Below, piece after piece: positions 6,398 through 12,674 of a stretch of 17,675 bases of DNA. The stretch is taken from positions 1 through 17,675 of the forward strand of contig CAKSPO010000038.1 in assembly GCA_934481515.1 (NCBI GenBank). The letters are read 5' to 3'. How positions within the stretch are numbered: the first letter of the stretch is position 1; each line of letters starts with the position of its first letter. A program made the translations under genes and the position numbers. The notes under the pieces are model-generated. The model was given only the letters and a program-made list of their open reading frames with translations, searched no databases and was not told the DNA's origin. This DNA is from an uncultured Eubacteriales bacterium. GTDB lineage: Bacteria > Bacillota > Clostridia > Oscillospirales > CAG-272.

Positions 6398-9325
6398 ATG
6401 AAAAGAATCGGAATTGATGTCGGTTCCACCACCATCAAAGGGGCTGTCATCGACGAAAACGGCAACCTGCTCTATACCAGCTATGAGCGCCATAAGTCCC
6501 GGATTCCGGAAAAAATGGCGGAACTGCTCCGCACGGTAGCGGCGCGCTTCCCGAAGGAGCCTATGCTGCTTTCCGTTTCCGGCTCCGCGGGAATGGGAAT
6601 GGCATCGGACATGGGACTTCCGTTCATTCAGGAGGTCTATGCCACAAGACTGGCGGTTCTGCAGCGGATTCCCGAAACGGATGCCGTCATTGAACTTGGC
6701 GGAGAGGATGCAAAAATCCTTTTTCTGAGCGACGGAATGGAAATCCGGATGAACGGCTCCTGCGCCGGCGGAACCGGCGCTTTCATCGACCAGATGGCGG
6801 AACTGATGAACATTGCGCCGGAGGAAATGAACGCACTCTCCGCAAAGCGGGAAAAGATTTATACCATCGCCTCCCGGTGCGGTGTATTCGCAAAATCGGA
6901 TATTCAGCCGCTTCTGAATCAGGGAGCGAGAAAAGAAGACGTTGCCGGAAGCATTTTTTATGCGGTGGTCAATCAGACCGTCGCAGGACTGGCACAGGGA
7001 CGCGAGATCAAAGGGAACGTTCTGTATCTCGGAGGGCCTCTGACCTTCTTTTCCCAACTGCGGGCGGCATTTGACGACGTGCTCGGGGTCAGCGGAACCT
7101 GCCCGGAGCAGTCTCTTTATTTTGTTGCATTGGGAGCGGCATACGCGAAGCAGGCAGCGGAAACAGATCTTCTGACCCTTGCCGACCGGGCGGAGCACTA
7201 CTCCTCCTCCCATGCGTATCCGGGATGCGCCCCGCTCTTTGCCTCCGAAGCGGAATATCAGGCATTCAAAAAGCGGCACGACGCGGATTCTGCGGGAATC
7301 CGGATGCTTCAGGCGCCGGGGGAGACCATGTATCTCGGAATCGATGCCGGATCCACCACCGTCAAGGCTATGCTCTGTGACCGCGACGGAAACCTGTTCC
7401 GGCCCTTCTATCAGCCGAACAGCGGAAATCCCGTTCCGCTCGTCCGACAGTACTTAGAGTCGCTTTACGCGGACTATCCGGAGATTCACATTGCCGGAGC
7501 GGCGGTAACCGGTTACGGGGAAAGCATCATCAAAAGTGCGTTCCACGTTGATAACGGAATTGTGGAAACCATCGCGCATTACACCGCCGCCGCACGCTTC
7601 TGTCCCGATGTAGACTTCATTCTGGACATCGGCGGACAGGACATCAAGTGCTTCCGGATCCGGAACGGCGCCATTGACAGCATCTTTCTCAACGAAGCCT
7701 GCTCCTCCGGATGCGGTTCTTTTCTCCAGACCTTTGCCGGCGTCCTCGGTTTTTCCATGCAGGACTTTGCAAAGACGGCGCTGTTTGCCGACCGTCCGGT
7801 TGACCTCGGTTCCCGCTGTACCGTATTCATGAACAGCTCCGTCAAGCAGGCGCAAAAGGACGGTGCCACTGTCGAGAACATTTCCGCCGGGCTTTCCATC
7901 AGCGTCGTCAAAAACGCGCTGTATAAGGTCATCCGCTGTACCGACCCCGAAAAGCTCGGAAAGAAAATTGTCGTCCAGGGCGGCACCTTTCTCAACGACG
8001 CGGTTTTGCGCGCGTTCGAGCAGGAAACGGGAAGAGACGTTCTGCGTCCTTCGGTCGCGGGTCTGATGGGCGCTTACGGAGCGGCGCTTTACGCGCTTTC
8101 CAAGGCAGACGCAAACAAAAAAAGCGCGATTCTGGACGCGGATGCCCTGCGGCATTTTACCCATACCGTGCAGGCGACCACCTGCCGCGGATGCAGCAAC
8201 CATTGCCGTCTGACCATCAACACGTTTTCCGACGGAGGAAAATACATCGCCGGGAACCGTTGCGACAAAATGATTGCGGAAAAATCCACACAGAAGCAGT
8301 ATAATCTCTACGAATACAAACGTTCTCTTCTCGCAGAGTACCGGAAAGAAACGGAGCCGGACGGCAGACCGACCGTCGGAATTCCGATGGGGCTGAACCT
8401 GTACGAGCTGCTCCCGTTCTGGCATACCCTGTTCACCGATCTCGGTTACCGCGTGGTCGTCTCCGAGGAGTCGAACCATCGGCTTTATATCAGCGGTCAG
8501 CATACCATTCCGTCCGATACCGTCTGCTACCCGGCAAAGCTCTTGCACGGACACATGGAATCTCTGTTCCGCAAACAGCCGGACCTCATTTTCTACCCCA
8601 GTATGTCCTACAATCTGGACGAACATCTCGGAACCAATCATTACAATTGCCCGGTCGTGGCATACTACCCGGAGGTCATCGGGCAAAACGTCCGTTTCCC
8701 GGATGGAATCAGTTACATCAACGGATTCATCGGTCTTCATAATCCAAAGGATTTCCCGTCCCATTTCGTCCGCATGATGGCACAGTACGGCATTGTCCTC
8801 AAGCAATCGGACGTTCGCCGTGCAGCAAAGAAGGCGTATGACGCATACGGGACCTATATGCGTCAGGTCAGAGAAAAAGGGAAGGAGTTCATGAAAATTG
8901 CCGCGCAGGAAAACCGACGCATCATCGTCCTTGCCGGCAGACCCTACCACATCGACCCGGAAATCAATCACGGCATCGACCGGTTGATCACGGACATGGG
9001 AGCCATTGTGCTGACGGAGGATTCCGTGGCAGGGCAGACCGAACCGTTTTCCACCACGGTACTCAACCAGTGGACCTATCATTCCCGGCTGTATTCCGCC
9101 GCGCGCTTTGTCGGAGAATGCAGGGATCTGAAAATCGACCTCGTACAGCTTGTTTCCTTCGGGTGCGGCGTGGACGCCGTCACGACCGATGAAACCAGAA
9201 CCATTCTGGAAAGCTGCGGAAAGCTTTATACCCAAATCAAAATCGATGAAATCACAAACCTCGGAGCGGTGAAAATCCGGCTGCGCAGTCTGTTTGCCGT
9301 GCTGGATGCCGCCAAAGGAAAGTGA
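6398..9325 (+). CDS. plsA: Double acyl-CoA dehydratase activase with DUF2229 domain, PlsA-like (plasmalogen synthesis candidate)
   Basis: This 975-aa protein carries two tandem BcrAD/BadFG (HgdC-type) ASKHA ATPase modules followed by a DUF2229 region. Module 1 (about 1-255) has GIDVGSTTIKGAVID, ELGGEDAK (99-106), NGSCAGGTGAFI (119-130, Cys122) and SRCGVFAKSD (159-168, Cys161). Module 2 (about 312-570) has GIDAGSTTVKAMLCD (314-328), DIGGQD, NEACSSGCGSFL (432-443) and GSRCTVFMNSS (471-481, Cys474). Activases of this class bridge a [4Fe-4S] cluster between subunits and drive ATP-dependent one-electron transfer to a dehydratase or reductase. A further four-cysteine motif, C596-x2-C599-x3-C603 with C622, may hold another cluster. 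DUF2229 (about 655-945) starts TVGIPMGLNLYELLPFW. The protein stops at the point where single-chain homologues continue into the module encoded by the preceding gene. Oxygen sensitivity and a role in converting phospholipid esters to vinyl ethers follow from the PlsA/PlsR comparison, not from direct evidence. Confidence 0.85.
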   Translation: MKRIGIDVGSTTIKGAVIDENGNLLYTSYERHKSRIPEKMAELLRTVAARFPKEPMLLSVSGSAGMGMASDMGLPFIQEVYATRLAVLQRIPETDAVIELGGEDAKILFLSDGMEIRMNGSCAGGTGAFIDQMAELMNIAPEEMNALSAKREKIYTIASRCGVFAKSDIQPLLNQGARKEDVAGSIFYAVVNQTVAGLAQGREIKGNVLYLGGPLTFFSQLRAAFDDVLGVSGTCPEQSLYFVALGAAYAKQAAETDLLTLADRAEHYSSSHAYPGCAPLFASEAEYQAFKKRHDADSAGIRMLQAPGETMYLGIDAGSTTVKAMLCDRDGNLFRPFYQPNSGNPVPLVRQYLESLYADYPEIHIAGAAVTGYGESIIKSAFHVDNGIVETIAHYTAAARFCPDVDFILDIGGQDIKCFRIRNGAIDSIFLNEACSSGCGSFLQTFAGVLGFSMQDFAKTALFADRPVDLGSRCTVFMNSSVKQAQKDGATVENISAGLSISVVKNALYKVIRCTDPEKLGKKIVVQGGTFLNDAVLRAFEQETGRDVLRPSVAGLMGAYGAALYALSKADANKKSAILDADALRHFTHTVQATTCRGCSNHCRLTINTFSDGGKYIAGNRCDKMIAEKSTQKQYNLYEYKRSLLAEYRKETEPDGRPTVGIPMGLNLYELLPFWHTLFTDLGYRVVVSEESNHRLYISGQHTIPSDTVCYPAKLLHGHMESLFRKQPDLIFYPSMSYNLDEHLGTNHYNCPVVAYYPEVIGQNVRFPDGISYINGFIGLHNPKDFPSHFVRMMAQYGIVLKQSDVRRAAKKAYDAYGTYMRQVREKGKEFMKIAAQENRRIIVLAGRPYHIDPEINHGIDRLITDMGAIVLTEDSVAGQTEPFSTTVLNQWTYHSRLYSAARFVGECRDLKIDLVQLVSFGCGVDAVTTDETRTILESCGKLYTQIKIDEITNLGAVKIRLRSLFAVLDAAKGK

Positions 9326-9343
9326 CTTCGGAAAGGCGTATTT

Positions 9344-9982
9344 ATGTTGTTTGTCTTACTCTGTGTTGCCGGAGCCGTATGCGGGTATCTCCTGGGCGGC
9401 GTAAACGGTGCCATACTCCTCTCAAAATTCCTTTATCATGAGGACATCCGGGCAAGAGGGAGCGGAAATCCGGGCTTTACCAATTTCAAGCGGGTCTACG
9501 GGCTCCGTCCGGCAACCGTTGCCGTCATGCTGATCGACCTTTGCAAAACAGCGATCCCGGTGCTTTTGTTCCGCATACTGTTCGCTCACTTCTGCGGCAT
9601 GGGACAGTTCGGAGCCGCGTTTGTGGGGCTGTTCTGCATGCTCGGTCATGCGTTTCCGGTCTGGTACCGTTTCCGCGGCGGAAAAGCCTTTCTTGCCGGA
9701 GCGGCAACCGTCTGGTTCGTAGACTGGCGCATGGGACTGATTTCCATGGCAATTTTCCTCCTGCTTCTGTTTGCGTTCCGTCTGATGTCGCTGGCATCCA
9801 TCTGTGCGGCGGTTTCCTGTCCGATTCTGCTCCTGATTCTCGGCTACAGCACCCCGTGGGTTCCGGTCATTTCCGCACTCTCGGCGCTTCTTGTAGTCGT
9901 CCGGCACCACGCCAACATCCGTCGGCTGCTCAGCGGTACCGAATCCCGCTTTTCGTTCGGAAAGAAAAAAGACATCGACTGA
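9344..9982 (+). CDS. plsY: Acyl-phosphate:glycerol-3-phosphate acyltransferase PlsY
   Basis: PlsY transfers an acyl group from acyl-phosphate to the sn-1 position of glycerol-3-phosphate, the first step of phosphatidic acid synthesis, in the cytoplasmic membrane. The 212-aa length and several hydrophobic helices fit. Motif 1 is RARGSGNPGFTNFKRVYG (36-53), motif 2 is GHAFPVWYRFRGGKAFLAG (101-119) and motif 3 is RHHANIRRLLSGTE (187-200). Motif 2 has GGKAFLAG where most PlsY proteins have GGKGVAT, so the loop is slightly divergent. The gene begins 18 bp after the activase stop with a modest GAAAGG site. Placement behind FakB/FakA, which make acyl-phosphate, gives a complete route from exogenous fatty acid to lysophosphatidic acid. 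The C-terminus is short and basic (GKKKDID). The operon ends at the hairpin at 10000. Confidence 0.92.
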   Translation: MLFVLLCVAGAVCGYLLGGVNGAILLSKFLYHEDIRARGSGNPGFTNFKRVYGLRPATVAVMLIDLCKTAIPVLLFRILFAHFCGMGQFGAAFVGLFCMLGHAFPVWYRFRGGKAFLAGAATVWFVDWRMGLISMAIFLLLLFAFRLMSLASICAAVSCPILLLILGYSTPWVPVISALSALLVVVRHHANIRRLLSGTESRFSFGKKKDID

Positions 9983-9999
9983 CCTTCTCCAAAAAATTC

Positions 10000-10057
10000 A
10001 AAAGGAACCGTTTGTATCGCAAACCGAACCGTTTGTGAAAAAAGGGTTCCTTTTTTT
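10000..10057 (+). terminator. Terminator of the lipid operon (long-loop hairpin)
   Basis: AAAAGGAACC (10000-10009) pairs perfectly with GGTTCCTTTT (10045-10054), followed by T to 10057. The 35-nt loop holds a small internal hairpin, GTTTG (10010-10014) / CAAAC (10020-10024). It lies 17 bp past the plsY stop and overlaps the LytTR-type direct repeats. Confidence 0.7.
10007..10036 (+). promoter_or_regulatory. LytTR-type operator: two ACCGTTTGT direct repeats
   Basis: ACCGTTTGT occurs at 10007-10015 and 10028-10036, with 12 bp between and 21 bp (two helical turns) centre to centre; identity extends to 11 bp (GAACCGTTTGT). Both copies fit every position of the published LytTR-domain consensus [TA][AC][CA]GTTN[AG][TG], and 12-13 bp is the known spacing. 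The second repeat ends 10 bp before the -35 region of the LytTR gene, a good position for activation. Confidence 0.75.
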
Positions 10058-10075
10058 ATTCTTTTGTGATAAAAT
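10047..10075 (+). promoter_or_regulatory. Promoter of the LytTR/ABC operon, weak -35
   Basis: TAAAAT (10070-10075) is preceded by TGA, an extended -10. The hexamer 17 bp upstream (10047-10052, TTCCTT) is a poor -35 and overlaps the terminator arm. A good -10 with a poor -35 directly downstream of LytTR boxes suggests an activator-dependent, autoregulated promoter. Confidence 0.6.
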
Positions 10076-10104
10076 GAAGAGGAACGACGGAAGGCGGAAA
10101 AAAG

Positions 10105-10569
10105 ATGAAAATAGAATTTTTACAGGACACAACCGAAGAAGAGGTAAAGCTTCTGGTGGTTTCCGCAGAATACGCCGGAGAAGCAAAACGGATTACGGAA
10201 GAGCTGAACCGCCTGTACGGCGACAGCATACAGGCGTATCTGGACAATGAACGGATCCGGATCCCCTGCGCGGAGATCCTGCGGATTTTTGCACAAGGCA
10301 AACGGGTCTTTTGTCAGACGGAAAACGGAATTTTTACCCTGCACGCAAGGCTGTATGAGACGGAGGAACAGCTGGATCCGACGCTGTTCGTCCGGATTTC
10401 CAAATGCGAGCTGGTAAACAAACAGAAGATTCTCCGGCTGGATCTCTCCCTGACGGGTACCATCGGCATCCGTCTGGAGGGAAATGTCAAAACCTATACC
10501 TCCCGGCGCTATATGCCGAAAATCCGGGAGATATTCTCCGAGCAGGAGAAGAAAGGAGATTGCCAATGA
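10105..10569 (+). CDS. LytTR DNA-binding domain transcriptional regulator
   Basis: This 154-aa protein has no receiver domain. After a short N-terminal segment (1-45) comes a LytTR domain (about 46-146) with the family pattern IRIPCAEILRIFAQGKRVFC (51-70), LFVRISKCELVNKQKILRL (94-112) and a closing TYTSRRYMPKIREIF (130-144). LytTR proteins bind paired direct repeats through a beta-sheet domain; a matching repeat lies just upstream, so autoregulation is likely. The ATG follows GGAAGGCGG by a few bases. It overlaps the DUF3021 gene by four bases (ATGA). In Firmicutes such stand-alone LytTR proteins are often paired with a membrane protein that restrains them, and DUF3021 would be that partner here. 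Confidence 0.9.
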   Translation: MKIEFLQDTTEEEVKLLVVSAEYAGEAKRITEELNRLYGDSIQAYLDNERIRIPCAEILRIFAQGKRVFCQTENGIFTLHARLYETEEQLDPTLFVRISKCELVNKQKILRLDLSLTGTIGIRLEGNVKTYTSRRYMPKIREIFSEQEKKGDCQ

Positions 10570-11036
10570 AGCCGCATATTCTGGGGCGCTTTTGGATCGG
10601 ATTCGGTATCGGCACCGTCATCGGAACCGTGGTAACCATTCTGGTTTCTTATGCGGAAGGAAGCGGTGCATACTTTCCGGTCATGCCGGCATTGCAAAGT
10701 CTGTTTTCCACGGAAATCAATGCCGTCGCCGTGCAGTTTCTGCTGTTCGGACTGATCGGAGTGGTATTTGCGGAGGCAGGCATCATCTTCATGGTGGAAC
10801 GCTGGGGATTTCTTCAGAAGTGTCTGTTGCATTTTGCGGTGACCTGCGTTTTCTTCCTTCCGTTTCTTTGGCTTTGCTACTTCCGGCAGGAGGCAGGGTG
10901 GAAACTGCTGATTATTTTCGCAAACCTGCTGTTCACTTATGCCGTTTCATGGATCATTTCCTATTGCTCCATGCAGGCGGAGATCCGGGAAATCAACCGA
11001 AAAATTGAACGGCTGAGAGGAGAAAAACGGCTTTGA
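10566..11036 (+). CDS. DUF3021 family membrane protein, putative LytTR partner
   Basis: A 156-aa protein with four predicted helices (about 8-28, 55-76, 84-105 and 112-134) and a charged cytoplasmic tail (MQAEIREINRKIERLRGEKRL). This matches the DUF3021 family, whose genes regularly follow LytTR regulators in Firmicutes. The start codon overlaps the LytTR stop (ATGA), with GAAAGGAG just upstream, which fixes it; a longer in-frame extension to 10404 lies wholly inside the LytTR gene. A role as signal sensor or inhibitor of the LytTR protein is inferred from other LytTR regulatory systems. No catalytic motif is visible. Confidence 0.8.
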   Translation: MKPHILGRFWIGFGIGTVIGTVVTILVSYAEGSGAYFPVMPALQSLFSTEINAVAVQFLLFGLIGVVFAEAGIIFMVERWGFLQKCLLHFAVTCVFFLPFLWLCYFRQEAGWKLLIIFANLLFTYAVSWIISYCSMQAEIREINRKIERLRGEKRL

Positions 11037-11752
11037 ATGCAATCGAACTTCAGGATCTGACCAAGAAATACGGCAATAAAACCGTTGTTGACCGACTCTG
11101 CCTGCATGTTCCGGAAGGGGAACTGCTGGCATTGCTCGGACTGAACGGAGCGGGGAAGAGTACCACCATCCGGATGCTTTCCTGTCTCACCTCTCCCGAC
11201 AGCGGAGAAGCAACCCTGCTCGGACACAGCATCCGGCAGGAACCGGAAAAGGTCAAGCAGATCATCGGCGTGTCTCCGCAGGAAAGTGCCACCGCTCCCA
11301 ATCTGACAGTGCTGGAAAATCTGGAACTGATGGCGGCTCTTTACGGAACGCCAAAGAATATCATAGAAGAGTTGGAAGAGAGGTTCTCTCTGAGTACGGT
11401 CCGGAATCAGAAAAGCAAAACCCTTTCCGGCGGCTGGAGACGGCGGCTCAGCATCGCCATGGCAATGGCGGGAAATCCGAAAATTCTGTTTCTGGACGAA
11501 CCGACGCTGGGACTCGACATCGTCGCCCGCAGGGAGCTGTGGAATTTTATCCGCTCTCTGAAGGGAAAAATGACCGTCGTCCTGACAACACATTATCTGG
11601 AGGAAGCGGAAGCCCTTGCCGATCATGTCGCCGTTCTGACAGAGGGAAAGCTCCGTGCCTTCGGCACCGCGCAGGAGCTGATTGCACAGACCGGCGCCGC
11701 CTCCTTTGAGGATGCATTCCTCTGCCTTACCGGAAAGGAGGCACTTGCATGA
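11033..11752 (+). CDS. ABC transporter ATP-binding protein (drug/lipid exporter type)
   Basis: A 239-aa single ATPase domain with Walker A GLNGAGKST (36-44), Q-loop Gln83, signature LSGGW (131-135), Walker B ILFLDEP (151-157, Glu156) and H-loop His187, so it should be active. The RRRL after the signature and the short C-terminus resemble CcmA/DrrA-type exporters. The start is TTG at 11033, overlapping the DUF3021 stop as TTGA and preceded by AGAGGAG (11016-11022). The nearby ATG at 11037 is out of frame. It is translationally coupled to both neighbours and pairs with the permease that overlaps its stop. The substrate is unknown. Confidence 0.92.
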   Translation: MNAIELQDLTKKYGNKTVVDRLCLHVPEGELLALLGLNGAGKSTTIRMLSCLTSPDSGEATLLGHSIRQEPEKVKQIIGVSPQESATAPNLTVLENLELMAALYGTPKNIIEELEERFSLSTVRNQKSKTLSGGWRRRLSIAMAMAGNPKILFLDEPTLGLDIVARRELWNFIRSLKGKMTVVLTTHYLEEAEALADHVAVLTEGKLRAFGTAQELIAQTGAASFEDAFLCLTGKEALA

Positions 11753-12477
11753 AAACCTTTGTTTTTGCCCGCCGTGTCGCCAAGGAAATTTTGCGGGATC
11801 CGCTGTCACTGGCGTTCGGAATCGGATTTCCGGTCATTCTTCTGTTACTTCTCGGTGCCATTCAGAAAAACATTCCGGTGGAAATGTTCGTACCGGAACA
11901 GTTGACTCCAGGCATCGCAGTGTTCGGACTCTCTTTCCTCGCGCTTTTTTCCGCCATGCTCATCTCCCGCGACCGCGCGACCTCTATGCTCGGACGACTG
12001 TTTACCACACCGATGAAAGCCTCCGATTTTATTCTCGGATATACGCTTCCTCTGCTTCCCATGGCACTCTGTCAAGGCATTGTCTGCTATGCGGTTGCCG
12101 CCTGCATGGGGCTGAAGCTGACATGGCATCTGCTTCCCGCACTCCTTTCTCTGCTTCCGGTCTCGCTGATTTATATTGCCATCGGGCTTTTCTGCGGAAG
12201 CGTCATGAACGAAAAACAGGCGACCTCCGTCTGCGGAGCCATTCTGACCAACCTCTCGGCATGGCTCAGCGGAACCTGGTTCTCGCTGGACCTCGTCGGG
12301 GATGGCTTCCGGATCTTTGCAAACCTCCTTCCGTTTTCCCACGCGGTTGACCTCGGACGCGCCCTCCTGACCGGGAATGACGAAACGATGCTTCCGCATC
12401 TGTGGGTGGTTCTCGGCTATGCCGTCGTCCTGCTGACGGTTGCGGTTTTTGCCTTTCACCGGAAAATGCAGGACTGA
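11749..12477 (+). CDS. ABC-2 type exporter permease
   Basis: A 242-aa membrane protein with helices near 20-38, 54-73, 95-117, 128-149, 161-178 and 217-236, the six-helix layout of ABC-2 permeases. The cytoplasmic segment SRDRATSMLGRLFTTPMKASDFILG (73-97) is a typical coupling region, and LLPFSHAVDLGRALL (193-207) is a common ABC-2 C-terminal motif. It overlaps the ATPase gene by ATGA with GGAAAGGAGG upstream, so the two form one transporter, probably as a dimer of each chain. It is probably an exporter of a peptide, lipid or drug. The mini-ORF beginning 18 bp downstream is a possible product or operon partner. Confidence 0.9.
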   Translation: MKTFVFARRVAKEILRDPLSLAFGIGFPVILLLLLGAIQKNIPVEMFVPEQLTPGIAVFGLSFLALFSAMLISRDRATSMLGRLFTTPMKASDFILGYTLPLLPMALCQGIVCYAVAACMGLKLTWHLLPALLSLLPVSLIYIAIGLFCGSVMNEKQATSVCGAILTNLSAWLSGTWFSLDLVGDGFRIFANLLPFSHAVDLGRALLTGNDETMLPHLWVVLGYAVVLLTVAVFAFHRKMQD

Positions 12478-12495
12478 ACGAAAGGAAAGACCGAA

Positions 12496-12555
12496 ATGAA
12501 ATTCTTGCGAATGAAATTCTTGCGAATGAAATTCTTGCGAATGAAATTCTTATGA
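12496..12555 (+). CDS. Small ORF encoding a 19-aa cationic repeat peptide
   Basis: ATG at 12496 opens a 19-codon frame ending in TGA (12553-12555) and encoding MKFLRMKFLRMKFLRMKFL. It starts 18 bp after the permease stop and has a good Shine-Dalgarno site (AAAGGA, 12481-12486, nine bases upstream), so it should be translated as the last gene of the LytTR/ABC operon. The peptide is strongly basic (four Lys, three Arg) with Phe, Leu and Met otherwise. It has no cleavable leader or known motif. Every repeat unit begins with an in-frame ATG. It could be an exported or signalling peptide or a regulatory leader. Alternatively it is an accident of repeat expansion; DNA alone cannot decide. I do not recognise a family. 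Confidence 0.45.
   Translation: MKFLRMKFLRMKFLRMKFL
12496..12555. repeat. Tandem repeat, four 15-bp units
   Basis: ATGAAATTCTTGCGA is present three times perfectly (12496-12510, 12511-12525, 12526-12540). A fourth copy (12541-12555) ends TTATGA instead of TTGCGA; these two changes create the stop codon. The 15-bp period keeps the reading frame, so copy-number change by slippage would lengthen or shorten the peptide without a frameshift. Confidence 0.97.
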
Positions 12556-12565
12556 ATTGAAATCT

Positions 12566-12592
12566 CACGGTTCGGCACAGTCCCGTGCCGAA
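12566..12592. other. Hairpin with two competing pairings, no T-run
   Basis: TTCGGCAC (12571-12578) pairs with GTGCCGAA (12585-12592) over a 6-nt loop. CACGG (12566-12570) can instead pair with CCGTG (12583-12587). The two structures exclude each other. No T-run follows, so it is not a terminator by itself; it may stabilise the 3' end of the ABC operon mRNA. Confidence 0.5.
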
Positions 12593-12612
12593 AGCAACCG
12601 ATATGCCATATC

Positions 12613-12662
12613 AAAAAACGGCTGCCGCTTCCTCAAAAAAGAGGGAAGCGGCAACCGTTTTT
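12613..12662. terminator. Bidirectional terminator between the ABC operon and the MBL gene
   Basis: AAAAACGG (12614-12621) and TGCCGCTTCC (12623-12632) pair with GGAAGCGGCA (12644-12653) and CCGTTTTT (12655-12662), with one C/A mismatch. Flanking A-run and T-run supply U-tracts on both strands, suiting the convergent genes. Confidence 0.88.
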
Positions 12663-12674
12663 ATTCCTTTTGCA

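Noticed and set aside
7454..9235. 593-aa open frame on the minus strand
   Set aside because: Lies wholly opposite the double-activase gene, whose motifs are unambiguous. Long antisense frames are common opposite G+C-rich third codon positions.
6398..9325. Amino-acid fermentation 2-hydroxyglutaryl/lactoyl-CoA dehydratase system
   Set aside because: No CoA-transferase, dehydrogenase, electron-transfer flavoprotein or paired HgdA/HgdB subunits are present; neighbours are phospholipid genes and the activase is duplicated with DUF2229.
12496..12555. CRISPR or satellite-type array
   Set aside because: The units are contiguous with no spacers, and there are only four.
12266..12568. 100-aa minus-strand frame with an RISFA-type repeat
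   Set aside because: It is only the reverse reading of the 15-bp tandem repeat and the permease end, crosses no ribosome site, and the plus-strand reading has a proper start signal.
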